Assembly: GCF_000375345.1 (NCBI RefSeq)
Contig: NZ_AQXD01000001.1
Span: forward strand, 120,807-184,806
DNA: 64,000 nucleotides
Direction: 5' to 3'
From: Wohlfahrtiimonas chitiniclastica DSM 18708
Lineage (GTDB): Bacteria; Pseudomonadota; Gammaproteobacteria; Cardiobacteriales; Wohlfahrtiimonadaceae
In this document: positions 8,497 through 17,421 of the stretch, in pieces
Layout of the letters: each line of letters opens with the position of its first letter
Numbering within the stretch: the first letter of the stretch is position 1
Notes under the pieces: generated by a model
Database searches by the model: none
What the model was told of the DNA's origin: nothing
What the model saw: the letters and a program-made list of their open reading frames with translations, nothing else
Made by a program: the position numbers and the translations under genes

Positions 8497-9387
8497 ATGA
8501 ACACCCCACAACCGGAATTGATGTATTTAGACTTTGGCGTGATGTTGCAATTGTCAGATTTAAGCCCAGAGTTTAAGACATATTTAACGAAAGCCGAGGC
8601 TGAAGAGATGAGTCGCAAGGTGAGCGCCGCTTTAGTGCAGCTTTATCCTGCGTTGTCGGAAGTGGGCATGGTGTTAGTGGGCGCAGGTTATCAAGTGTCA
8701 CAAATCATGCGCCCGCGCTTTCCGATCTATCATGAAATGACAGAAGTGTCGAAAATCCAATTTCGTGCCAAGCAGTTTAAACCTTCAATTGTGACGATTA
8801 CAGCCGTTGATGGCAAGTTTTCTGTGGGGGCTTTTAATCGAGACACAGAATCGCCTGATCCTTTATACATTTTCCCTGCGTTATTGGTATTGCCAAAAAA
8901 TGAGGCCAATCAAGCATTGGTGAGCGAGATTGAAACCAATCTTTCTCAACAAGGGATCATAACGGAAGTTTTAAAACCTTTGATGGAAACAGCATTGCAT
9001 TGTGAAGTTGCACATATGCACATGGTGACATTGAGTGACATCAGCAGTTTTTATGCCACGCAACTCATTCAAATCAACCTTGAACCTTTATGGGAAGTGA
9101 TGAAGCACATCATTTTTGAGATGGGTCCAACGTTCCAAGTGTTAGGCAGCGGCCATTTGCTGTTATGGGATGGCGAGGAAGTTGTATTTGTGGTGCCAGA
9201 TGAAGCCACGTTCCTTGAAGTTTTTAAAGGCAATCATGATGACTTTGTCCATTATGATCAAACCATGAAGCGTTTAAAATTACTGTTAACGGATCATGGG
9301 ATTTTATTCTCTGAATTCATTGTGACTGAACCGCAGTTTTTCCTCACCACACAAACGTTAGAGAGCGTGTTAGAAAAAGTGAAATAA
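8497..9387 (+). CDS. conserved-looking cytoplasmic protein of unknown function
   Basis: A 296-residue soluble protein without signal peptide or membrane segment. I do not recognise the family. AAAGGAT lies just ahead of the ATG at 8497. The N-terminal 60 residues look helical, followed by an alternating alpha/beta region with acidic character; residues about 205-245 contain a beta-rich stretch (VLGSGHLLLWDGEEVVFVVP). A terminator follows, so the gene ends the transcript that begins with the aromatic amino acid permease 45 bases upstream. That arrangement is the only hint of a role. Codon use and gene spacing look like those of its neighbours, so it is probably a real gene. Confidence 0.6.
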   Translation: MNTPQPELMYLDFGVMLQLSDLSPEFKTYLTKAEAEEMSRKVSAALVQLYPALSEVGMVLVGAGYQVSQIMRPRFPIYHEMTEVSKIQFRAKQFKPSIVTITAVDGKFSVGAFNRDTESPDPLYIFPALLVLPKNEANQALVSEIETNLSQQGIITEVLKPLMETALHCEVAHMHMVTLSDISSFYATQLIQINLEPLWEVMKHIIFEMGPTFQVLGSGHLLLWDGEEVVFVVPDEATFLEVFKGNHDDFVHYDQTMKRLKLLLTDHGILFSEFIVTEPQFFLTTQTLESVLEKVK

Positions 9388-9404
9388 AACCGTTTATTTT
9401 CGTT

Positions 9405-9436
9405 AAAAAAGCCACGCATAAGTTGTGGCTTTTTTC
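9405..9436 (+). terminator. intrinsic terminator
   Basis: A GCCAC/GTGGC stem with loop GCATAAGTT, preceded by A6 and followed by T6. It ends the permease plus unknown-gene unit. Confidence 0.75.
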
Positions 9437-9593
9437 ATTTTTAGATTAATTTTTTAAAAAATGCTTAATTTTTCACCAACGATAGTTCATCATAAAGGGT
9501 ATGCATATCTTATACTGAAAGGATAAGTCGTAAAATTGCCTTGGCAATCTTTACATTCTGACAATCAAGTAAAGCGAAAAGAACCGACGACAG

Positions 9594-11264
9594 ATGAAAA
9601 TTTTTTACACAATATTAATACTGATCACCATGGTGTCGCTCTCGGATGTGATCCGACGACTCTTACCCATCAAATTACCACTGCCTGTGTTGCAAATCAT
9701 CATTGGGGCGGCGATTGCCTTTCCATCTTTTGGTTTACATGTGGAATTTGATCCGGATCTGTTTCTGTTTCTGTTCATTCCGCCGCTGATCTTTGCTGAT
9801 GGTCGTCGGATGCCATTTTATGAGTTCATGCAATCTCGTTGGGAGATCATGAGTTTGGCGCTCTTTTTAGTGTTTGTGACGGTGTTAGGTTTAGGCTTAT
9901 TCATCCCGAAATTGATGCCAGAGGTGCCATTAGCTGTGGCCTTTGCCCTTGCTGCCGTTTTATCCCCAACCGATGCGGTGGCATTGTCAGGCATTGTGGG
10001 TAAAGGGCGTTTACCTAAAAAAATGAATAAGATTTTAGAAGGGGAAGCGCTCCTTAATGATGCCTCTGCGCTGGTTTCTTTAAAATATGCAGTGGCCATC
10101 ATTATGGGCACGATGGTGTTTAAAACCACCACAGATTATGCCGAAATGGGCGTCAACTTCCTATTAATGGCTGGTGGCGGTGTGTTGATTGGCCTTGTGG
10201 TGACATGGGTATATGTGCGTTTAGTGCGTGCATTGAGCCGTTTACAGGGCGATGAAACCGCCATTCAAATGATCTTTTTATTGCTGTTACCATTTTTAGT
10301 GTATGCCGTGGCTGAGCACATCGGTGCATCAGGCATTTTAGCTGCGGTTGTGGCCGGGATGACGGTGACGTATAGCAATACCATGAGTGACGTGTCCATC
10401 GAGATGCGCTTTCAAGCGAACAGCATTTGGTCGGTGTTAGAGTACTTATTAAACGGCATTGTGTTCTTGATGCTTGGTTTGCAAATTCCTGGCATTGTTG
10501 AATATTCCATCGAGCGCATCACCACAGACAGCGATACAAACTTTGTGAGTTTAGTGTCTGACATTTTCATCGTGTATGGCATGTTGATGTTGGTGCGTTT
10601 TTTATGGTTATTGGCCATGAAGCATTTAAAGAAAGTCTTTTTTTGGCGCAAGAACAAGAAATGGGGCTTTGAAGATTTGAGCGTGCGTGAATTGGTGATC
10701 ATGACGTTTGCAGGCGTGCGCGGTGCGGTGACATTAGCGGCAGCATTGTCGATTCCGTTGTACATCAGTACATCGCCCACCATCATTTCTGTGCCAGCAC
10801 GTTATCAAGTGATCTTCATAGCCATTGGTGTGATCCTGATCTCCTTGATTGTGGCGATTGTGATTTTACCGATTTTATTAAAAGGCTTTTCCGCAGACGA
10901 TGATGAGCTTGACCATGAAATCAAGATCGCAAAAGCTTCCATGCAACAAGTGGCCTTGTCGAGTTTACAAACGCTGGAAACTCGCTTGATCAGCAACAAT
11001 GAAATCAAAGTGGATCCGCAGCACATCTCTGACATTCACAACCATGTGGCGCGAGACATTCGCCAATCCCTTGGCATTACGGATGCAGAAACAGAATATT
11101 ATGATTCAGTTGAGTTGCGCTTTCGTCTTGCGGCGATTCGTGCAGAGCGGGCAGAATTAACGCGCCTTAAAACCACGCGTAAAATTAGTGAAGAAACAGC
11201 GAATAAATTGCGTTATGATTTAGACTTATTGGAGACAATATTGGCTGGTCGCGAACAGCAATAG
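9594..11264 (+). CDS. CPA1-family Na+/H+ antiporter (NhaP/YjcE type)
   Basis: A 556-residue inner-membrane cation/proton antiporter. The membrane part covers residues 1 to about 430 with around 12 hydrophobic segments. The SPTDAVALSG motif near residue 123 carries the conserved aspartate, and EGEALLNDASAL near residue 149 carries the ND pair that binds cation and proton in this family. Near residue 376, VRGAVTLAAALSIP is another family signature. The C-terminal 120 residues are a cytoplasmic, charged, helical tail with a likely regulatory role. The start ATG at 9594 has only a weak ribosome site, and a TATACT -10 at 9511-9516 lies about 80 bases upstream. Confidence 0.9.
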   Translation: MKIFYTILILITMVSLSDVIRRLLPIKLPLPVLQIIIGAAIAFPSFGLHVEFDPDLFLFLFIPPLIFADGRRMPFYEFMQSRWEIMSLALFLVFVTVLGLGLFIPKLMPEVPLAVAFALAAVLSPTDAVALSGIVGKGRLPKKMNKILEGEALLNDASALVSLKYAVAIIMGTMVFKTTTDYAEMGVNFLLMAGGGVLIGLVVTWVYVRLVRALSRLQGDETAIQMIFLLLLPFLVYAVAEHIGASGILAAVVAGMTVTYSNTMSDVSIEMRFQANSIWSVLEYLLNGIVFLMLGLQIPGIVEYSIERITTDSDTNFVSLVSDIFIVYGMLMLVRFLWLLAMKHLKKVFFWRKNKKWGFEDLSVRELVIMTFAGVRGAVTLAAALSIPLYISTSPTIISVPARYQVIFIAIGVILISLIVAIVILPILLKGFSADDDELDHEIKIAKASMQQVALSSLQTLETRLISNNEIKVDPQHISDIHNHVARDIRQSLGITDAETEYYDSVELRFRLAAIRAERAELTRLKTTRKISEETANKLRYDLDLLETILAGREQQ

Positions 11265-11296
11265 AATTTCGCTCGTAACTGCAATTAGGTTAAGCT

Positions 11297-12202
11297 GTGA
11301 ATCAAAGTGAATACAAAAAGGGCATTGTCTATACATTGCTGTGTTACATCATGTGGGGCAATTTCCCGTTATATTGGTATTCACTGAGGATGATGAGCTC
11401 AACGCAATTGATGAGTGAGCGCATTGTGTGGTCGGTGATCTTTGTGGTGTTGATCACGACATTATTAAAAGAGTGGCGTGGCGTGCTGACGGTATTAACA
11501 GAGCGTAAGCTTGTGTTGATGCTGTTTATCACATCTCAGCTGCTCTTTTTTAATTGGCTCAGTTATCTTTGGGCGATCACGCATGATCGCGTGATTGATG
11601 CCAGTTTAGGCTATTTCATTACGCCAATTTTTAGCATTTTACTTGGGCGCATCATCTTAAAAGAGCGTTTATCGCGCGCCCATTTTTTTGCGATCGTGAT
11701 TGCCATCATGGGGATTGTTTGGATCACTATTGAAAGCCGCACGGTGCCATTTGTGGCGCTGATCTTAGCGAGCTCCTTTGGCTTTTATGGGCTACTGAAA
11801 AAGAAATATCCTGTGAGGGCGTTAACAGGCATCGCCTTTGAAACGTTTTTCATGTTGCCATTTGCCGTGAGTTATTTGATCTATTCGATGATCAATGATC
11901 ACATTGTCTTTTTTGAATTGTCAGCCCTGCCCATGACGCTGCTGATTTTATCAGGGGCAGTCACCACCATTCCACTGTTATTGTTTGCAGAAGGCGCGAA
12001 AAAAATCCCGTTGTCTTTAGTGGGCATTGTGCAATTTGCCTCCCCAACGCTACAACTCATCAATGGTTTGCTCTTTTTTGGCGAATCGATGAGCATCATG
12101 CGTTTAATCGGTTTTATGATTGTGTGGGTGGCCGTTGGCATCTTCATTGTGTCAGAATATCAACGTTATCAAGCGCAGCAGCGCTTACTCAAAGCTGTTT
12201 AG
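11297..12202 (+). CDS. rarD: RarD-type EamA family transporter
   Basis: A 301-residue inner-membrane protein with about ten hydrophobic segments of the drug/metabolite transporter superfamily. The N-terminal KGIVYTLLCYIMWGNFPLYW segment and SERIVWS are typical of RarD (named for chloramphenicol sensitivity), whose true substrate is not well known. The start codon is a GTG at 11297 with AGGT ahead of it. It follows the antiporter gene by 32 bases and precedes rluA by 8 bases, so the three are likely co-transcribed. Confidence 0.88.
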   Translation: MNQSEYKKGIVYTLLCYIMWGNFPLYWYSLRMMSSTQLMSERIVWSVIFVVLITTLLKEWRGVLTVLTERKLVLMLFITSQLLFFNWLSYLWAITHDRVIDASLGYFITPIFSILLGRIILKERLSRAHFFAIVIAIMGIVWITIESRTVPFVALILASSFGFYGLLKKKYPVRALTGIAFETFFMLPFAVSYLIYSMINDHIVFFELSALPMTLLILSGAVTTIPLLLFAEGAKKIPLSLVGIVQFASPTLQLINGLLFFGESMSIMRLIGFMIVWVAVGIFIVSEYQRYQAQQRLLKAV

Positions 12203-12210
12203 AGAGTTTT

Positions 12211-12870
12211 ATGGATTATTATTATGACCCTGCCATTGATCCTTGGCTTGTGGTGTTATATCAAGATCGCGACATTATGGTGGTCAATAAACCGCATGAT
12301 TTATTGAGTGTGCCAGGCAAGCCCGCAGAGCTTTGGGACAGTATTTTAACGCGCGTGCAATGGGAATTTCCGGAAGCTGAAACTGTGCACCGCTTAGATT
12401 TGGCCACAAGTGGCTTAATGGTGGTGGCGCTGCATAAAGAGAGCGAGCGGGAATTAAAACGCCAATTTCGCGAGCGAGAAACAGAGAAAACCTACATTGC
12501 CAAAGTGTATGGTATTTTTGAAGAGAAGACGGGCAGCATTGATTTGCCGCTCATTTGTGATTGGCCGAATCGACCAAAGCAAATGGTCTGTTTTGAACGC
12601 GGGAAAGATGCATTGACCCATTATCGAGTGTTGAATGAAGACATCGATGGCAATAGCTTAGTGGAGCTCATTCCGGTGACGGGGCGATCCCATCAATTGC
12701 GCGTGCACATGCAATCCCTTGGGCATCCCATTTTAGGGGATCGTTTTTATGCCCATCCATCTGCATTAAAAGGGCAAAATCGCCTGCATTTACATGCCGC
12801 AGAATTGGCATTCACCCATCCGATCACACAAAAAAGGCAGCGATTTGTTGCGCCGCCGCCTTTTGCTTAA
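12211..12870 (+). CDS. rluA: RluA-type RNA pseudouridine synthase
   Basis: A 219-residue enzyme that converts uridine to pseudouridine in 23S rRNA and some tRNAs. The catalytic motif is HRLDLATSG with Asp63, and GRSHQLRVHMQSLGHPILGD follows about 100 residues later, as in all RluA-class enzymes. No S4 domain precedes it, and the length equals that of E. coli RluA. The frame is open upstream into rarD, but the ATG at 12211, eight bases after the rarD stop, gives the family's normal N-terminus. Confidence 0.92.
   Translation: MDYYYDPAIDPWLVVLYQDRDIMVVNKPHDLLSVPGKPAELWDSILTRVQWEFPEAETVHRLDLATSGLMVVALHKESERELKRQFRERETEKTYIAKVYGIFEEKTGSIDLPLICDWPNRPKQMVCFERGKDALTHYRVLNEDIDGNSLVELIPVTGRSHQLRVHMQSLGHPILGDRFYAHPSALKGQNRLHLHAAELAFTHPITQKRQRFVAPPPFA
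12832..12864. terminator. terminator hairpin embedded in the end of rluA
   Basis: AAAAGGC (12832-12838) can pair with GCCTTTT (12858-12864), with an inner GCG/CGC pair. On the minus strand the hairpin is followed by six U, so it probably terminates the convergent minus-strand gene at 12884. On the plus strand the U-run is only four long, so termination of rluA here is less certain. Confidence 0.45.
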
Positions 12871-12883
12871 TCAGAATGGTGAG

Positions 12884-14203
12884 TTAGAGCGCTTCTAAAA
12901 TATTATTAAGGGAGCGCAAAATGCGTTTGCCTTCTGTTTCAGGTTCTGGCTGATTGGGGATTTGGACATCATCGGCTTCTTCTACGGCTTCAATTGCCGC
13001 CGCTTCATCTTCATCTGAAATGGCAGGCGCAGCTTCTGTTGCTTCTACGGCAGGTTCAAAAGCTTCATCCGCATCATCAATCAAAACGCGATTATCCTCA
13101 TCATGTGGGAAAAGGACAGTGGCATCAGGTGTGATGGCATCTTCTAAATCGCTTTGATCTTCAACAGTTGGCGTGACCACTTGATCAGATGGAATGATGA
13201 TCTCAACATCTAAATCATCATTGATCTCATCATTGGCATTCGCTTCCACTTCAGCGGCTTCGGCGGTGCCAGTTAAGCGCGCCATACATTCATCTTCTGT
13301 GCCTGCCACAAAGTTTTCATCCCAGCATGCAACACTGTCAATGCCCATGTCGGTAAAGTTGATGCGATATTGTGGATAACCGTTTGGATACCAGCTCACA
13401 TATAAGCCTTCTTGTTGACCCTCTTTAAAGTTGATCTCTTCCATTTTTTGCGCAGGCAATCCTGTATCTTGATACCAGAAAGTCACAGTGCCATTGAGCT
13501 TGCCATTGGCATACTCTTCTTGTGCGGTGATCTCTTGGGCTTCGTTGTAATAAACATACGTGCCTTCACGGTTCTCGATGTTCCAGCGCAATAAATCGTC
13601 ACGCGCAATCACCACAGGATCCATTTGGCGGGTGCGGGTGTCTGTGAAATAATCTGCCACTAAAAAGCTGTCCGAGGATTCATCATAAGAGAGAATCGTG
13701 CGGAATGTGCCGCCATCCACGGCATTTGGTTGGCGGTTGCCATTTTCATCAAAATAACTGACGATCAACTCACCATTTTGTAATTCATAATCAGAAGCAT
13801 TGCCATCTTGATCCCATGTGGTCCATGTGCCATTGCCACCGCCATCTTGTTGGCTATAACCGGATTGCGCTTTTGTGCCATCTTTATGCCAGAAGGTTAG
13901 GGGGCCATATAGGCTTTGTGGGAACCAAGATTGCAATTCGCCTGGGTCCATAAAGCAGATGGGATCGGTTTGTTTTTGGTCATTTTGGCTATAAAAATCT
14001 TGCACCAAATAACAGCCGCTGACGACATCTTTAAAGTGACGATAATATTCACTGCCTTCGCGGCTTGGTAATAATGTGCCATCTTCAGCAAAATAGGCGA
14101 TGATGCCATTCGGTTCTAATTCTGTGGGCGTTTGTTGTGCGTAGGAAAATGTGCCTAAAATAAGCAGAGATGCAATGGATAAAGCCGTTTTCTTATATGT
14201 CAT
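12884..14203 (-). CDS. secreted YwqK/MORN-repeat protein with acidic tail
   Basis: A 439-residue exported protein. A second ATG at 14203 is preferred over the ATG at 14209 because AGGA then stands six bases upstream. The signal peptide ends near SYAQQ, residue 23. Residues about 30-300 contain several repeats of the YwqK/MORN type: a tryptophan or tyrosine, a short turn with DG or NG, then an E/K-rich strand, for instance the FWYQDTG, YVSWYPNG and YFDENGNRQ units. Such repeats are found in many secreted or surface proteins of unknown function, and the database label antitoxin is probably misleading for an exported protein. The C-terminal 130 residues are very rich in Asp, Glu and Ala and look disordered. 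No toxin partner is adjacent. Confidence 0.65.
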   Translation of the reverse strand: MTYKKTALSIASLLILGTFSYAQQTPTELEPNGIIAYFAEDGTLLPSREGSEYYRHFKDVVSGCYLVQDFYSQNDQKQTDPICFMDPGELQSWFPQSLYGPLTFWHKDGTKAQSGYSQQDGGGNGTWTTWDQDGNASDYELQNGELIVSYFDENGNRQPNAVDGGTFRTILSYDESSDSFLVADYFTDTRTRQMDPVVIARDDLLRWNIENREGTYVYYNEAQEITAQEEYANGKLNGTVTFWYQDTGLPAQKMEEINFKEGQQEGLYVSWYPNGYPQYRINFTDMGIDSVACWDENFVAGTEDECMARLTGTAEAAEVEANANDEINDDLDVEIIIPSDQVVTPTVEDQSDLEDAITPDATVLFPHDEDNRVLIDDADEAFEPAVEATEAAPAISDEDEAAAIEAVEEADDVQIPNQPEPETEGKRILRSLNNILEAL

Positions 14204-14451
14204 AATCATTCCTATCGGTTATTCATAATGTTTGTTCATGCAGTTTACCGCAAAATGGCGAAGATTTCATAGTGGCAAAATTTCTCGGCCATGTGTGCAC
14301 ATTTTTTCAGTAAAGACAATGGACTAGCCTTTAAATGATAGAATATCCTTGTTCAATTTGATTTTTCGCAGAAATTTTCTCTCACCCTTTGAGAATGTTT
14401 TGTTTTTCCTCTAATATCAAAGGTTAATCATAAAATAATGAGGAGGCGATG

Positions 14452-15207
14452 ATGTTTGCATTAACAGGTCAAATCGCGCTGGTCACAGGCGGCGCAAAAG
14501 GTATTGGTAAAGGCATCAGCGAGGCATTATCGCAAGCGGGTGCACATGTCATCATCGCGGACATTGATGAAGTCGCAGGAGTTGAGAGTGCTGCTATCAT
14601 TCATGGCGAATTCATTAAAATGGATGTGACGGATCAACAAGCGGTGCATCAATGTTTTGATGAGATTTTAAAGAAACATGGTCGCATTGACATCGTCTGT
14701 TCAAATACTGGAATTTTCCCACAAGCAACCTTAGATGAAATGACAGAGCAAGATTGGGATTTGATGCAATCTGTGAATGTCAAAGGGATGTTCTTTGTGG
14801 TGCAGCGTGCATTAAAAGCGATGGAAAAACAGCAATATGGGCGTGTGGTGATCACTTCATCAATTACAGGTGCAATCACAGGTTTTCCGGGTTGGAGCCA
14901 TTATGGCGCATCAAAAGCGGCACAATTAGGCTTTATGCGAAGCGCAGCCCTTGAATATGCGCGCTTTGGCATTACCGTCAATGCCGTGATGCCGGGCAAC
15001 ATTTTAACGGAAGGTTTAGCCGCCCAAGGCGAAACCTACCTCAATCAAATGAAAGCGACAATTCCGACACACACATTAGGTGAACCAAAAGACATCGGAT
15101 ATGCTGCGGCGTTTTTAGCCTCAAAAGAGGCAAAGTTCATCACAGGACAAACGATCATTGTGGATGGCGGTCAAATTCTGCCTGAATCACCTGAGGCATT
15201 GTTGTAA
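14452..15207 (+). CDS. short-chain dehydrogenase/reductase (FabG/UcpA-like)
   Basis: A 251-residue NAD(P)-dependent oxidoreductase of the classical SDR family. TGGAKGIGKG near residue 13 is the dinucleotide-binding loop, and SSITG with YGASK supplies the Ser-Tyr-Lys catalytic triad. The usual NNAG motif is SNTG here. The C-terminal VDGGQILPE recalls UcpA-type members. ATG at 14452 is chosen because AGGAGG at 14441-14446 stands five bases upstream; the ATG at 14449 is too close. A terminator follows directly, so the gene seems to be transcribed alone. The substrate cannot be predicted. Confidence 0.82.
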   Translation: MFALTGQIALVTGGAKGIGKGISEALSQAGAHVIIADIDEVAGVESAAIIHGEFIKMDVTDQQAVHQCFDEILKKHGRIDIVCSNTGIFPQATLDEMTEQDWDLMQSVNVKGMFFVVQRALKAMEKQQYGRVVITSSITGAITGFPGWSHYGASKAAQLGFMRSAALEYARFGITVNAVMPGNILTEGLAAQGETYLNQMKATIPTHTLGEPKDIGYAAAFLASKEAKFITGQTIIVDGGQILPESPEALL

Positions 15208-15244
15208 ATATTTAGACACTTTGACAATGATGAATCCTTCCTTC

Positions 15245-15277
15245 GACCAATGATTTATGATTATTGGTCTTTTTTTC
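15245..15277 (+). terminator. intrinsic terminator after the SDR gene
   Basis: GACCAAT and ATTGGTC form a seven-base stem around GATTTATGATT and run into seven or more T. It stands only 13 bases ahead of the next start codon at 15290. Confidence 0.75.
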
Positions 15278-15289
15278 TTTGGAGTGTTT

Positions 15290-16060
15290 ATGAGTCATTT
15301 AACCCCAGTTTTATTCATCGGCCACGGTAGCCCGATGAACATCATTGAAAACAACGCATGGACACGCAATTGGCGTGCCCTTGGGGAGACATTAACGGAC
15401 ATTGCAGGCGTTGTGATGCTCTCTGCCCACTGGTATACAGAAGGCACAAAAGTCACCAAGGAACCTCAGCCAAAAATGATTTATGACATGCGCGGCTTTC
15501 CAAAAGAGATTTATGACTACATTTATCCTGCTGTGAATGACCTTAATATTCGAGATGCAACGGCGAATGTATTGCCGATGGCACAATTGAGTGATCAATG
15601 GGGGTATGATCATGGTAATTATGGTGTGTTGTGTCATTTGTTGCCACAGGCGGACATTCCTGTGTTGCAAGTGAGTATTGATGCTCATCAAAAAAGTGCT
15701 GCCCATTATGCGCTAGGTGAACGTTTAAAGGTGCTCAGATCACAAAAGATTTTGATCATTGGCTCAGGTAACATTGTGCATAATCTCTATAAAATTAGGC
15801 AGATGCAATCGCGTCCGTGGGTGAAAGATTTTGATGATCAAGTGGTGGAATTGACTAAACAGCGTGACATTGAGGGCATTTTAGCCCTAGAAGCCACGCA
15901 TCCTGATTTTCATTTAGCCGCGCCAACGCCGGATCATTTCTATCCATTTTTATCCGCCCTTGGCGCAACCGATGCGACCGATGACTTAGAAATTTTCAAT
16001 CAAGACATAGCATTAGAGACATTAACGATGACCAGTTTTGTCTGGCGCAGTACAAAATGA
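15290..16060 (+). CDS. ygiD: YgiD-type extradiol dioxygenase (4,5-DOPA dioxygenase family)
   Basis: A 256-residue enzyme of the LigB/DODA family. E. coli YgiD opens the DOPA ring at the 4,5 position and depends on a metal bound by histidines. Here GHGSPMN supplies His12 and LSAHWYT supplies His47; further histidines follow in WGYDHGNYGVL and in the C-terminal TPDHFYPF. The ATG at 15290 is preferred, with GGAG six to nine bases upstream; the longer frame from 15257 would start inside the preceding terminator. The physiological substrate is unknown. No other ring-cleavage gene is close by. Confidence 0.85.
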   Translation: MSHLTPVLFIGHGSPMNIIENNAWTRNWRALGETLTDIAGVVMLSAHWYTEGTKVTKEPQPKMIYDMRGFPKEIYDYIYPAVNDLNIRDATANVLPMAQLSDQWGYDHGNYGVLCHLLPQADIPVLQVSIDAHQKSAAHYALGERLKVLRSQKILIIGSGNIVHNLYKIRQMQSRPWVKDFDDQVVELTKQRDIEGILALEATHPDFHLAAPTPDHFYPFLSALGATDATDDLEIFNQDIALETLTMTSFVWRSTK

Positions 16061-16109
16061 TTTTTTTATGCCATAGCCGCTTGTTTTTTGGTGACTTTTA
16101 TCACTTTAT

Positions 16110-16140
16110 TTGATTTTTGTTAAAAAAGTGTTTGTATAAA
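16110..16140 (+). promoter_or_regulatory. candidate carAB promoter
   Basis: An extended-looking TGTATAAA with -10 TATAAA at 16135-16140, and TTGATT at 16110-16115 with a long 19-base spacer. The start point would be near 16147, about 135 bases before carA, leaving room for a regulatory leader. Confidence 0.5.
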
Positions 16141-16165
16141 GCGCCATCCCTCGTTATCATAAGTC

Positions 16166-16239
16166 GCTTCTATGGCATGAGAAGCTATGTCACAAAGCAC
16201 GTAAATCTCTCCTCGTTTGAGAGTGGCGTGTTTTTTTTT
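16166..16239 (+). promoter_or_regulatory. carA leader with intrinsic terminator (putative attenuator)
   Basis: Two hairpins lie between the promoter and carA. The first pairs GCTTCT (16166-16171) with AGAAGC (16180-16185). The second pairs CACG (16198-16201) with CGTG (16227-16230) and CTCTC with GAGAG inside, followed by nine T at 16231-16239. This is a well-formed intrinsic terminator only 43 bases upstream of the carA start, so transcription must either read through or stop here. An ATG at 16177 opens a 25-codon frame that runs through the hairpin and could be a leader peptide. It is not obviously rich in arginine codons. Control by arginine or pyrimidine supply is plausible for carAB but is inference. 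Confidence 0.6.
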
Positions 16240-16281
16240 GCCCAAAAAAAATGATGTAACACATGAGATAGGAATTCAACA

Positions 16282-17406
16282 ATGACGATACCAGCACTAT
16301 TGGTTTTAGCAGATGGCAGCACGTTTCACGGCACGGCCATTGGCTCAGAGGGTCAAACAGTCGGCGAAGTGGTGTTCAATACTTCAATGACAGGCTACCA
16401 AGAAATTTTAACCGACCCATCTTACACAAAACAGATGATCACATTAACTTATCCGCACATCGGGAATACAGGGACGAATCGTGAGGATGAGGAATCTGAT
16501 TCAGTGCATGCTGCTGGTTTGATCATTCGCGATTTACCACTTTTAGCGAGTAACTTTCGCAATACTGAAAGCTTAGAAGATTATTTAAAGCGTCACAATG
16601 TTGTGGCGATTGCTGACATTGATACGCGCCGCTTAACACGCCGATTGCGTGAGAAGGGTGCACAAGCCGGTTGCATTGTCACCGGTCACAATCCTGACAT
16701 TGCAGCGGCACAAAAAGCAGCGCAAGATTTTGGTTCAATGGCTGGCCTTGATTTGGCAAAAGAAGTCACTTGTGATGCAGCCTATGAATGGACCGAAGGC
16801 GAATGGCGCTTAGGTGAATCTTTCCACACAGACATCAAACAGCCATATCATGTGGTGGCGTATGACTTTGGTGTCAAACGCAATATTTTGCGTATGCTTG
16901 CAGAGCGCGGTTGCCGTTTAACGGTGGTGCCAGCCACAACGCCCGCAAGTGAAGTGTTAGCAATGAATCCAGATGGTGTATTTTTATCCAACGGCCCTGG
17001 CGATCCTGAACCTTGTGATTATGCCATCAAAGCGATTCAAGAGATTTTGGCGGCGAAAAAACCAATTTTTGGCATCTGTTTAGGTCATCAATTATTGGGT
17101 TTAGCTTTAGGCGCACAAACAGAAAAAATGTTGTTTGGTCATCATGGTGCCAACCATCCTGTCCAAGAATTATCCACAGGAAAAGTCATGATTACGAGTC
17201 AAAATCATGGTTTCCAATTGAATGAAGCAAGCTTGCCTGAAGGTGTTGAAGTGACGCACCGTTCTTTATTTGATCAATCCATCCAAGGCATCAGTCTGAA
17301 AGATCAAGTGGCATATTCATTCCAAGGACACCCTGAAGCGAGCGCGGGCCCAAATGATGTGGCCTACCTATTTGACCAGTTCATCGATGCCATGAGCGCA
17401 AAGTAA
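16282..17406 (+). CDS. carA: carbamoyl-phosphate synthase, small (glutaminase) subunit
   Basis: A 374-residue subunit that hydrolyses glutamine and passes ammonia to CarB to make carbamoyl phosphate for arginine and pyrimidines. The N-terminal half carries the family signature [16 protein letters not shown] near residue 34. The C-terminal class I glutamine amidotransferase domain has [10 protein letters not shown] with nucleophile Cys266 and the HPEAS histidine-glutamate pair near the end. AGGA precedes the ATG. It is followed by carB after 15 bases, a tight two-gene operon. Confidence 0.97.
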   Translation: MTIPALLVLADGSTFHGTAIGSEGQTVGEVVFNTSMTGYQEILTDPSYTKQMITLTYPHIGNTGTNREDEESDSVHAAGLIIRDLPLLASNFRNTESLEDYLKRHNVVAIADIDTRRLTRRLREKGAQAGCIVTGHNPDIAAAQKAAQDFGSMAGLDLAKEVTCDAAYEWTEGEWRLGESFHTDIKQPYHVVAYDFGVKRNILRMLAERGCRLTVVPATTPASEVLAMNPDGVFLSNGPGDPEPCDYAIKAIQEILAAKKPIFGICLGHQLLGLALGAQTEKMLFGHHGANHPVQELSTGKVMITSQNHGFQLNEASLPEGVEVTHRSLFDQSIQGISLKDQVAYSFQGHPEASAGPNDVAYLFDQFIDAMSAK

Positions 17407-17421
17407 TCCGAGGAGAGAGAA

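Noticed and set aside
12884-14203. Toxin-antitoxin system at the YwqK-like gene
   Set aside because: The protein is exported and no toxin candidate is adjacent; the antitoxin label is an annotation habit for this repeat.
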